From: Alkalihalobacillus alcalophilus ATCC 27647 = CGMCC 1.3604
GTDB lineage: Bacteria; Bacillota; Bacilli; Bacillales; Bacillaceae_D
Assembly: GCF_000292245.2 (NCBI RefSeq)
Contig: NZ_ALPT02000017.1
Location: forward strand, 1-64,000
DNA length: 64,000 nucleotides
Direction of reading: 5' to 3'
This document shows, in pieces, positions 50,004-57,966 of this stretch. The notes beneath the pieces were generated by a model. That model did not search any database, had not been told where the DNA came from, and saw only the letters and a list, made by a program, of their open reading frames with translations. Position 1 is the first letter of the stretch. The number at the start of each line of letters is the position of its first letter. A program made the position numbers and the translations under genes.

Positions 50004-52316
50004 TTAGTTGACCTTTTCCATTCCCGAGGTAAGTTCTTGGAGTTTTTCTTTCAATTTGGAATTTCTCAACTGTTCATCCTTTTTTGTAATCGCTGAATGG
50101 ATTGCAGGAAGTTCACCACAAAGCAGCAAATATTGTTTCGCACGAGTAATCCCCGTGTAAATCAAATTTCGGCGCAGCATTCGATGATAGCTTCGAACAA
50201 TGGGCATGACAACGATCGGAAATTCACTACCTTGTGATTTATGAATCGAACAACAATAAGCATGTGTAATTTGATTTAAATCTTTTTTCAAATAAACGAC
50301 TTCAATTCCATCAAAAGAAATAACAACTTGATCCTGTTTTTCCTCAGTTTCCTTCGCATAAAAAATCGCGACAACTTCGCCACGGTCCCCATTATAAACA
50401 TTTTCCTCTGAATTGTTCACAAGTTGTAAAACAACATCTCCTGTACGATAGGCAACTTCCCCAAATTTAATTTCCCGTTTTTGCTCGGTTTTTGGATTGA
50501 ATAAGTCCTGCAGCATGACATTTAATTCCGTAATGCCTGCTGGCCCTTTGTACATCGGAGCAAGAACTTGAATTTCTTTTGCCGTAAAGCCTTTCTTTTT
50601 GGCATTTTCGCATATTTGCCAGACCGCATCTTTTACTTGATCCGTTGTACATGGAAAAAAGCGCCGATCTGTTTTCGGTTCAGGTAAGCTCGCTGGCATC
50701 GCACCTTCCTTAATGGAGTGGGCGAGTTCTATAATCGATGAACCTTCTTCTTGACGATAAATGACGGTTAAAGGTACGGTAGGAATGACTTCTGAATCAA
50801 GTAAATCCTTCAACACCTGACCAGGTCCAACAGAAGGTAATTGGTCTTGGTCGCCGACAAAAATAACTTGCATCGTTTTTGGAATCGACCTTAAAAGCTG
50901 ATTGGCAATCCAGCTATCCACCATCGAAACTTCATCGACAATTAATAATTCTCCTTGAATCGGCTCAGTTTCATCTTTTTCAAATCCACCGTGATTTCCT
51001 TTCCAACCGAGTAAACGGTGTATCGTCGTCGCCGGTAATTCCGTCGCCTCACTCATTCGTTTCGCTGCTCGTCCAGTTGGGGCAACAAGCACAATCGGAA
51101 ATGGGTTACTTCGCGTATACGCTTTTGCATCAAGGGAAATGCCATGTAACCTCGCATAAATCTCGACAATCCCTTTGATGACCGTCGTTTTCCCTGTACC
51201 AGGTCCGCCTGTTAAGATCATCATCGGTGAGGAGAGAGCGGTATGAATCGCCTCTTTTTGAGACGGAGCATATTCAATGTTAAATTCCTCTTCAATTTGA
51301 CCTAACTCTTTTAAAAACTCCGCTTCCGGAAACTCTTCAGCCACTTCGCTACTTAACAACCTTCGCACATTGGACACAATCCCTTTTTCCGCAAAAAATA
51401 AGGAATTTAAATAAATACGCTCCTCTTCAATGACGACTAAATCCTCTTCACTCATTTTGAGGAGTTGCTGACTGACCTCATCGGTCGTAATGGCTTCTTT
51501 TGGAGACGTAAGTAGTTGAGCCACTTGCCTGACGAACTCTTCTTCAAATAAAAACATATGACCATCCTGAATGCATAACTCCTGCAATAAATAAAGACAG
51601 CCTGCTTTTATCCGATCAGGGTGGTTTCCTGTGACACCAATTTCCGCTCCAAGTAAATCGGCCTTGCGAAAGCCAATCCCCTCCACATCTTCAATCAATT
51701 GATATGGGTTCGTCCGAATGACATCTAAAGCCTGGTTTTTATAAGCTTGATACACCTTCATTGAAAGCTCCAGTCCAAAACCGTACTTTGACAATGTTAA
51801 AAGCACTTGTTCGACACCTTGTTGATCCATTAACTGTTGATAAAGCTGGTCAGCTTTTTCTTGCGGGAATTTTGGCACGAGCTTTAAGACTGAACGATCT
51901 TCAATGATTCTAGAAATCGCTTTTTCTCCGAGCGTTTCCACAATTTGTTCCGCTCTTTTTTGACCAATACCTGGAAAACGATTACTTGATAAATATTGAA
52001 TGACACCATTCTTTGTTTGTGGAAGGTCTCGGCGAAAGCTTTCAATTTGATATTGATGTCCAAAGCGTGGATGTTTGCTCATTTGCCCATGAAAAAAATA
52101 AACCTCCCCAGGCTCAAGCTGGGGCAAGAGCCCTACTACAGTAATTTTCTTTTCCTTGTAGTCCTCATTCGTTGCCCGAACCCGAACGAGGGCGACGGTA
52201 TAGTAGTTTTCCTCATTTTGAAAAACGATGTGAACAACCTCACCCTTTATATAAGGCTGTTCAATTTCTTGGCTCGCATTCGATTGAACTTGCTCATTTG
52301 GCTGTTCATTCATCAC
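50004..52316 (-). CDS. recD2: ATP-dependent DNA helicase RecD2
   Basis: Product of 770 aa. N-terminal RecD2-specific part with a helix-hairpin-helix (SNRFPGIGQKRAEQIVETLG; GIGFRKADLLGA), then SF1B helicase: Walker A MILTGGPGTGKTTVIKGI, Q-side VLVAPTGRAAKRMSEATE, Walker B LLIVDEVSMVDSW, motif III VIFVGDQDQLPSVGPGQVL, motif VI YTGITRAKQYLLLCG, and the pin/SH3 part before HAYCCSIHKSQGSEFPIV. It acts in repair without RecBC partners. It starts at GTG 52316 (or ATG 52313), 4 bp after yrrB. Confidence 0.95.
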   Translation of the reverse strand: MMNEQPNEQVQSNASQEIEQPYIKGEVVHIVFQNEENYYTVALVRVRATNEDYKEKKITVVGLLPQLEPGEVYFFHGQMSKHPRFGHQYQIESFRRDLPQTKNGVIQYLSSNRFPGIGQKRAEQIVETLGEKAISRIIEDRSVLKLVPKFPQEKADQLYQQLMDQQGVEQVLLTLSKYGFGLELSMKVYQAYKNQALDVIRTNPYQLIEDVEGIGFRKADLLGAEIGVTGNHPDRIKAGCLYLLQELCIQDGHMFLFEEEFVRQVAQLLTSPKEAITTDEVSQQLLKMSEEDLVVIEEERIYLNSLFFAEKGIVSNVRRLLSSEVAEEFPEAEFLKELGQIEEEFNIEYAPSQKEAIHTALSSPMMILTGGPGTGKTTVIKGIVEIYARLHGISLDAKAYTRSNPFPIVLVAPTGRAAKRMSEATELPATTIHRLLGWKGNHGGFEKDETEPIQGELLIVDEVSMVDSWIANQLLRSIPKTMQVIFVGDQDQLPSVGPGQVLKDLLDSEVIPTVPLTVIYRQEEGSSIIELAHSIKEGAMPASLPEPKTDRRFFPCTTDQVKDAVWQICENAKKKGFTAKEIQVLAPMYKGPAGITELNVMLQDLFNPKTEQKREIKFGEVAYRTGDVVLQLVNNSEENVYNGDRGEVVAIFYAKETEEKQDQVVISFDGIEVVYLKKDLNQITHAYCCSIHKSQGSEFPIVVMPIVRSYHRMLRRNLIYTGITRAKQYLLLCGELPAIHSAITKKDEQLRNSKLKEKLQELTSGMEKVN

Positions 52317-52320
52317 ATTC

Positions 52321-52983
52321 TCACCCTTGCTCTAACGCTTGTTCGATTGTTTTCTTCCCATTTGCTGCTAATCCATGTGTAGGTTGGATTTCTAAGGCTT
52401 GATTAAAACGATCGAGAGCTTTATTTAACTCTTCGTTATATGCATAAGCGACCCCTAAATTAAAGAACGCATCGGCATGTTTAGGATCACGCTGTACAAC
52501 TTGCTCTAATTGATCAATCGCCTCATCAATTAACTCAAGTTGGGCTAATGTCAAACCGTATTGAAATCTTGCATCCACATCCGCTTCATTTAATTCAACA
52601 GCTCGTTGCAAATTCGCTTGAGCATACGGCAAGCTTTCAAGCTGATAATAACTCATCCCAAGCATAAAAAAGACATCACCTTCTTCTAAACCATTCGCTA
52701 AAGCTTGTTTGAACATTTTAACGGCTTCTTCAAATTGATCTTGTTTATAATAAATCGTGCCTGCCCCGTAATAAGCGGTTGCTGCTTTTTCATCGTATTC
52801 AATCGCTTTATCAAAGAAAACGAGGGCCTTTTCCATTTCCCCAACCGCTCCGAGTAAATTCCCGAAGTTAATATAGCCCGTTGGATTCGTTTTATCCTCC
52901 TCTATCGCTTTTGTAAAAGCTTGAGCTGCATCTTCATACTTTTGTTCATTCATCGCTTGAATACCTTGTTCATTCCAGTTCAT
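52321..52983 (-). CDS. yrrB: TPR-repeat protein YrrB
   Basis: Product of 220 aa built of about six TPR units: YEDAAQAFTKAIEEDKTNPT, MEKALVFFDKAIEYDEKAAT, FEEAVKMFKQALANGLEEGD, LPYAQANLQRAVELNEADVD, IDEAIDQLEQVVQRDPKHAD and LNKALDRFNQALEIQPTHGL. B. subtilis YrrB is a TPR protein in the same place between recD2 and mnmA. It is a protein-binding scaffold with unknown partner. AAAGGTGAG site. Confidence 0.93.
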   Translation of the reverse strand: MNWNEQGIQAMNEQKYEDAAQAFTKAIEEDKTNPTGYINFGNLLGAVGEMEKALVFFDKAIEYDEKAATAYYGAGTIYYKQDQFEEAVKMFKQALANGLEEGDVFFMLGMSYYQLESLPYAQANLQRAVELNEADVDARFQYGLTLAQLELIDEAIDQLEQVVQRDPKHADAFFNLGVAYAYNEELNKALDRFNQALEIQPTHGLAANGKKTIEQALEQG

Positions 52984-53082
52984 TTTTTGTTCTCACCTTT
53001 CAAATTTGTCCATTTTCACAACACACACGAGGACCTTGATATTATCTTTAGTTTACAGCAAAAAAAGCAAAAGGGAAAACGC

Positions 53083-54189
53083 CTACTCGGCATTTTCCCA
53101 CTTTTTTATTACGCGATCAATTGTTCCGCCACCAAGGCAGCGTTCTCCTTCGTAAAGAACAACGGCTTGTCCTGGTGTAATCGCTCTTTGGCGCTCATCA
53201 AATTGCACCTTAGCCGTACCATCTGCTTGAGGATAAACCGTTACAGGGACATCTGTTTGACGATAACGGAATTTCGCAGTACATGTAAAAGGCTCCAAAC
53301 GTGGTTCAGTTGCAATATAATTCATCTCAATCGCTTCTAAACCTTCAGTATATAAACCATCATGATGGTAACCTTGACCTACATATAATATATTTTCTTT
53401 TACATTTTTATCAATGACAAACCAAGGCTCACCTGGTCCACCAATTCCTAAACCTTGACGTTGGCCGAGTGTGTAATACATTAAGCCATCATGTTTTCCT
53501 TTCACTTCCCCATCAAAGGTTTGCATTTCCCCTGGTTGAGCAGGTAAAAATTCCGATAAAAATTCTTTAAAGTTTCGCTCACCAATAAAACAAATACCCG
53601 TACTATCTTTTTTCGTTGCCGTCGCCAGATTTGCTTGTTTCGCAATTTCCCGAACTTCTTTTTTCGGTAAATGCCCTAAAGGAAACATTACTTTTGATAA
53701 TTGCTGTTGTGACAACGCATTAAGGAAATATGTTTGATCCTTATTGTCATCAGCCCCACGTAATAATTGAACTTCTCCGTCCACTTCCTTTACTTGAGCA
53801 TAATGACCAGTTGCCACATAATCAGCACCTAATGTTAAAGCGTGATTTAAAAAGGCTTTAAATTTAATTTCTTTATTACACATAACATCAGGATTTGGCG
53901 TTCTACCTGATTTGTATTCCTCAAGAAAATACGTAAACACCTTATCCCAATATTGTTTTTCAAAATTGACGGCATAATAGGGAATGCCAATCTGGTTACA
54001 AACGCGAATGACGTCTTCGTAATCCTCGGTCGCTGTACAAAAACCAGTTTCGTCTGTATCATCCCAGTTTTTCATAAAAATGCCAATCACATCATATCCT
54101 TGCTCTTTTAAAAGCAAAGCTGTCACAGAGGAATCAACTCCTCCTGACATCCCAACAACAACACGTGTGTTTTCAGGACTTTTATTCAA
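53083..54189 (-). CDS. mnmA: tRNA-specific 2-thiouridylase MnmA
   Basis: Product of 368 aa from TTG 54189 (NKSPENTRVVVGMSGGVDSS, matching the B. subtilis start) behind GGTGGTGA; the longer frame to 54324 overlaps the cysteine-desulfurase gene. PP-loop SGGVDSS (about 15-21), catalytic Cys in RTPNPDVMCNKEIKF and second Cys in DSTGICFIGERNF. It forms 2-thiouridine at tRNA wobble position 34 using sulfur from the YrvO-type desulfurase just upstream. C-terminal beta-barrel ends GERCLGGGTIDRV. Confidence 0.95.
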   Translation of the reverse strand: MNKSPENTRVVVGMSGGVDSSVTALLLKEQGYDVIGIFMKNWDDTDETGFCTATEDYEDVIRVCNQIGIPYYAVNFEKQYWDKVFTYFLEEYKSGRTPNPDVMCNKEIKFKAFLNHALTLGADYVATGHYAQVKEVDGEVQLLRGADDNKDQTYFLNALSQQQLSKVMFPLGHLPKKEVREIAKQANLATATKKDSTGICFIGERNFKEFLSEFLPAQPGEMQTFDGEVKGKHDGLMYYTLGQRQGLGIGGPGEPWFVIDKNVKENILYVGQGYHHDGLYTEGLEAIEMNYIATEPRLEPFTCTAKFRYRQTDVPVTVYPQADGTAKVQFDERQRAITPGQAVVLYEGERCLGGGTIDRVIKKWENAE

Positions 54190-54253
54190 TTGATTCACCA
54201 CCATTTCCGAGTTGTCTGAATGAAGGTCAAACAAATCGATTGTTTCTTTATTT

Positions 54254-55414
54254 TTATTCGATAAACGGTTTATCTTGTTTAAGTCTACGGACAATCTCCA
54301 CCGTTTTATGAGCTGCATACTCAACCTGCTCTAGTGTATTGTTGAGACCGAAGCTAAAACGTAAAGCCGATGCATACTGCTCACGCTCTTCCGGATGCAT
54401 CGCCACTAATACATGTGAAGGATCAATCGATCCTGCTGTGCAAGCAGAACCACTTGAAGCTGATATTCCTTCCATATCTAAGTTCACAAGCATCGATTCC
54501 ACATTAACGCCTGGGAAACTGACATTAAAAATATGTGGTAAACGTTGCTCCTGATGACCATTGTAATAGAACGTTAAACGAGACTCCACTAGAATATCAA
54601 AAAAGCGCTGTGAAAAGCTCTTATATTGCTCATTTTTTTTTGCCATATTTTCGTAACTCAATTCAATCGCCTTCGCAAAACCAACGACACCGGCGACATT
54701 CTCTGTACCAGCTCGTCTTTTTCTTTCTTGCTCTCCTCCAAATAAAGTTGGCAAAAGAGTGATGCCATCCCTTACATACAGCAAACCAATTCCTTTTGGA
54801 CCATTAATTTTATGAGCCGTAATCGAAAGCAAATCAACACCTAATTCTGGAATGTTGAGCTCAACTAGTCCACAAGCTTGAACGGCATCGGTATGAAAGA
54901 CCGCTTGATGTCCTTGTAAAATTTGAGAAATCTCCGCAATTGGTTGAACGGTACCAACCTCATTATTCCCAAACATCACAGTTACAAGAATCGTCTCATC
55001 TCTTAAAGCCGCCTTTAGCTCATCTACAGAAATTTGCCCTGCTTTATTCACAGGCAAATAGGTCACTTCAAACCCACGCTTTTCAAGTTCCTGACAGGCA
55101 TGTAAGACAGCGTGATGCTCAATTGATGTTGTAATAATATGTTTCCCTTTTGTAGAATTGGCAAGAGCATAACCGATAATTGCCAAATTATCTGCCTCCG
55201 TACCACCGCTCGTAAAGATTAAGGTATGCTCCTTCACTCCCAAATAGGAAGCGATTTTTCTACGCGAATCATCTATTGCTTGTCTTGCCTTCCTCCCAAC
55301 TTGATGAATACTAGAAGGGTTACCAAAATTGCCTTCATAGACTTCAAACATCTCTTTTATCACTTGAGGATGAAGAGGCGATGTAGCCGCATGATCTAAA
55401 TATACTAATTCCAT
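54254..55414 (-). CDS. yrvO: Cysteine desulfurase (YrvO/IscS-like), partner of MnmA
   Basis: Product of 386 aa, class V PLP aminotransferase fold. PLP lysine Lys202 in SITAHKINGPKG; catalytic Cys325 in SASSGSACTAGSID; FTSGGTEADNLAIIGY is the cofactor-phosphate segment. In B. subtilis YrvO passes sulfur directly to MnmA. The order cymR-yrvO-mnmA is kept, though here a 345-bp repeat-bearing gap separates it from cymR. GAGGTG site before the ATG. Confidence 0.93.
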   Translation of the reverse strand: MELVYLDHAATSPLHPQVIKEMFEVYEGNFGNPSSIHQVGRKARQAIDDSRRKIASYLGVKEHTLIFTSGGTEADNLAIIGYALANSTKGKHIITTSIEHHAVLHACQELEKRGFEVTYLPVNKAGQISVDELKAALRDETILVTVMFGNNEVGTVQPIAEISQILQGHQAVFHTDAVQACGLVELNIPELGVDLLSITAHKINGPKGIGLLYVRDGITLLPTLFGGEQERKRRAGTENVAGVVGFAKAIELSYENMAKKNEQYKSFSQRFFDILVESRLTFYYNGHQEQRLPHIFNVSFPGVNVESMLVNLDMEGISASSGSACTAGSIDPSHVLVAMHPEEREQYASALRFSFGLNNTLEQVEYAAHKTVEIVRRLKQDKPFIE

Positions 55415-55454
55415 TTTTTACACCTCATTCTTTGTTAGCACACAAATAACCTTC

Positions 55455-55706
55455 CGCTTTTCTGATCTAGCTACTGTCGGCAGGATTTCGGGAAAAATCG
55501 CCCACCCGCCGTAAGTCAAAGGGCGACTTCCTCTGTTGGTCTTATTTTTCCTCATTCCTAAACGCCGACATTCGCTTTTCTGATCCAGCTACTGTCGGCA
55601 GGATTTCGGGAAAAATCGCCCACCCGCCGTAAGTCAAAGGGCGACTTCCTCTGTTGGTCTTATTTTTCCTCATTCCTAAACGCCGACATTCGCTTTTCTG
55701 ATCATC
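55455..55706. repeat. Tandem long-hairpin repeat, 2.1 units of 118 bp
   Basis: CGCTTTTCTGATC starts at 55455, 55573 and 55691 (period 118). The two full units differ at a single base. Each can fold on itself: GTCGGCAGGATTTCGGGAAA pairs with TTTTTCCTCATTCCT and ACGCCGAC, with CGCCC/GGGCG inside. Its reverse complement belongs to the same family as the repeat at 1-270. Confidence 0.92.
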
Positions 55707-55713
55707 AACAAAG

Positions 55714-55740
55714 AAGTGAAAGGGGGATGCCCTCTCACTT
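55714..55740 (-). terminator. Probable terminator of cymR
   Basis: Minus strand: AAGTGAGAGGG pairs with CCCCTTTCACTT around CATC; the tail CTTTGTTG is only moderately T-rich. Confidence 0.65.
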
Positions 55741-55759
55741 GTGGATCGTTCTTTTTAGT

Positions 55760-56179
55760 TTAAATGTAGAACATATAATATTCTTGTTCTTCATCAGATT
55801 CGAAATTAGCCAAATCATCTAACGTTGTTTCATCTAGAACATTTTTAACTGCATCACGAATTTTTATCCATAAATCTCGTTTCGCTGGCTCTTCATTTTC
55901 CATCACTTCCACTGGGCTAATTGGACCTTCTAATACCCGAATAATATCTCCAGCTGTGATCTCTTTTGCATCCTTTGAGAGCATATATCCACCATAAGCC
56001 CCTCTAACACTTTTTACGAGCATTGCGTTACGTAATGGGGCAATAAGTTGCTCCAAATAATGCTCTGATAAATCATTTTCTTTTGCAATTGACTTTAAAG
56101 AAATCGGACCCTCACCAGACTTTTTCGCCAATGCCATCATGATCGTGAGCCCGTAACGTCCCTTTGTAGAAATTTTCAT
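55760..56179 (-). CDS. cymR: CymR, Rrf2-family regulator of cysteine metabolism
   Basis: Product of 139 aa, near-identical blocks to B. subtilis CymR: MKISTKGRYGLTIMMALAKK, IAKENDLSEHYLEQLIAPLR (HTH), VKSVRGAYGGYMLSKDAKEI and EGPISPVEVMENEEPAKRDL, ending EYYMFYI. It has no cysteine, so no Fe-S cluster. CymR with CysK represses cysteine and sulfur-uptake genes. AAAGAGGG site; upstream gap holds the divergent rarA promoter. Confidence 0.94.
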   Translation of the reverse strand: MKISTKGRYGLTIMMALAKKSGEGPISLKSIAKENDLSEHYLEQLIAPLRNAMLVKSVRGAYGGYMLSKDAKEITAGDIIRVLEGPISPVEVMENEEPAKRDLWIKIRDAVKNVLDETTLDDLANFESDEEQEYYMFYI

Positions 56180-56437
56180 TTAGAATCCCTCTTTCTAACT
56201 TTTTTCGTTCTCAAATTATCATTTATTTAAAATAAGTCAAAAAAGACCTTCATGAACCAACCATGTTCTCCAATCTATTCAGCTGTTCCACTATGCAACT
56301 ATTTCATACAATGTTATCTGTCCAATTGTTCATTTCCATCAAACACTTCTGCTGATATGCAAACGTTATTATATTCTATCAATTATAGCATGAAAAGCAA
56401 CCGGAATGGTATGAGATGCATAAAAGTTTGCAAATGA

Positions 56438-56466
56438 TTGGCATTTTCACCGTTTTAAGCTACACT
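56438..56466 (+). promoter_or_regulatory. Sigma-A promoter of rarA
   Basis: -35 TTGGCA (56438-56443), 17-bp spacer, -10 TACACT (56461-56466), 63 bp before the start codon. The rest of the 56180-56528 gap between cymR and rarA shows no gene. Confidence 0.7.
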
Positions 56467-56528
56467 AAAATTAATGGATTTAAGCGAACGTATGCTTGAT
56501 TTATTTATAAATAAAGAGGTGTATTCTT

Positions 56529-57824
56529 ATGTTATTTGATTCATTAGTCGAGGAACCTCTCTCCTATCGAATGCGACCACGCCATATTGATGAAGTCACT
56601 GGCCAACAACATGTCATCGGAAAGAAGACCGCCCTATATAAAATGATTAAAAATGGTTATGTGCCTTCAATGCTTTTATATGGACCTCCAGGTGTTGGCA
56701 AAACATCGATAGCTAAAGCAATTGCTGGGACCGTCCAAAAACCATTTCAAGCCATTAATGCAACAACTGCTGGAAAAAAAGACATTGAAGAAGCGGTCCA
56801 ACATGCAAAAGCAGAAGGGAATTTAATTCTATTTATAGACGAAGTTCACCGTTTTAATAAGGCCCAACAAGATTATTTATTGCCGCATGTTGAAAGAGGT
56901 TTAATTACTTTAATTGGAGCGACGACTGAAAACCCCTTTCATGAAGTAAATCCGGCGATAAGAAGTCGTTGTGGACAAATTAAAGAACTGAAACCATTAA
57001 CCCCATCAGATATAAGAGCCCTCATCACCCGAGCTTTAAAAGATGAAGAACGAGGACTTGGTAAATCGCAAATCGCGATATCCGATGATACATTAACAGT
57101 ACTCTCCAAATCTATTAATGGTGATGCCCGCTCTGCCTTAACTGTTTTAGAGGAAGTCATTAAAGCCTCTGAAAAAGATGAAAGTGAAACGATAACCATT
57201 GAACAACAAACCGTAAAAGAATGTATTGAAAACAAAGGCTTCACTCACGATAAACAAAGTGATATTTATTATAATTTATTATCGAGCTTGCAAAAATCGA
57301 TCCGTGGTAGCGACGTTTCAGCGGCTCTTCATTATTTAGCTCGTCTAATTGAAGGGGGCGATTTAAAAGCGATATGTCGTCGCTTAATTGTCATTGCATA
57401 TGAAGATATTTCTTTAGCTGCCCCAGAAGTAGCTGTCCACACTGTTAATGCGGTTGTTGCGGTTGAACGACTTGGTTTACCAGAGGCAAGAATCCCTCTT
57501 GCCAATGTCGTCGTGGAACAATGTTTATCACCAAAGTCAAATAGTGCCTACACCGCATTAGATGCCGCGATTGCCGATGTCCGCGAAGGACAAATTGGTG
57601 AAATTCCAGCCCATTTACAAGACAACCACTACAAAGGAGCTGGAGCATTAGGCAAAGGGATTGGTTATAAATATCCTCATGATTATCCAAACTCATGGGT
57701 CAACCAACAATACTTGCCAGACCTCCTTAAAAAGAAAAAGTACTATGAACCAAAAGAAAGTGGTCACGAGAAACTCTTATCCAAAGTATTTCATCGCTTA
57801 GAATCTTTAAAGGACTCTGATTAA
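56529..57824 (+). CDS. rarA: Replication-associated recombination protein RarA (MgsA-type AAA ATPase)
   Basis: Product of 431 aa. Clamp-loader-like AAA: SYRMRPRHIDEVTGQQHVIG, Walker A MLLYGPPGVGKTSIAKAIAG, Walker B LILFIDEVHRFNKAQQDYLL, sensor 1 LIGATTENPFHEV, and the C-terminal tetramerisation part with DAAIADVREGQIGEIPAHLQ. It acts at stalled replication forks. It is the yrvN position next to cymR. GAGGTG site and own promoter. Confidence 0.95.
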   Translation: MLFDSLVEEPLSYRMRPRHIDEVTGQQHVIGKKTALYKMIKNGYVPSMLLYGPPGVGKTSIAKAIAGTVQKPFQAINATTAGKKDIEEAVQHAKAEGNLILFIDEVHRFNKAQQDYLLPHVERGLITLIGATTENPFHEVNPAIRSRCGQIKELKPLTPSDIRALITRALKDEERGLGKSQIAISDDTLTVLSKSINGDARSALTVLEEVIKASEKDESETITIEQQTVKECIENKGFTHDKQSDIYYNLLSSLQKSIRGSDVSAALHYLARLIEGGDLKAICRRLIVIAYEDISLAAPEVAVHTVNAVVAVERLGLPEARIPLANVVVEQCLSPKSNSAYTALDAAIADVREGQIGEIPAHLQDNHYKGAGALGKGIGYKYPHDYPNSWVNQQYLPDLLKKKKYYEPKESGHEKLLSKVFHRLESLKDSD

Positions 57825-57874
57825 GTAAACAGAACACCAGTAAGAGGCTAGGACAAAAACCTCCTCTGATAGGA

Positions 57875-57917
57875 AAAGCCGGTGACATTTTACAACGAGT
57901 AAAATGTCACCGGCTTT
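57875..57917. terminator. Bidirectional hairpin terminator, copy 1 of an inverted pair
   Basis: Perfect 19-bp stem (AAAGCCGGTGACATTTTAC and its complement) with loop AACGA, between convergent rarA and the kinase gene. Its reverse complement, including the TAATG before and the TTTTC after the stem, matches copy 2 at 61099 with one base missing. Confidence 0.85.
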
Positions 57918-57966
57918 CATTATCTTTATTGGAACGGAAGTGGATAGCGTTCTTCTCACCTCACCC

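Noticed and set aside
54190..54324. N-terminal extension of MnmA to 54324
   Set aside because: It overlaps the upstream desulfurase gene and has no family similarity before the TTG at 54189.
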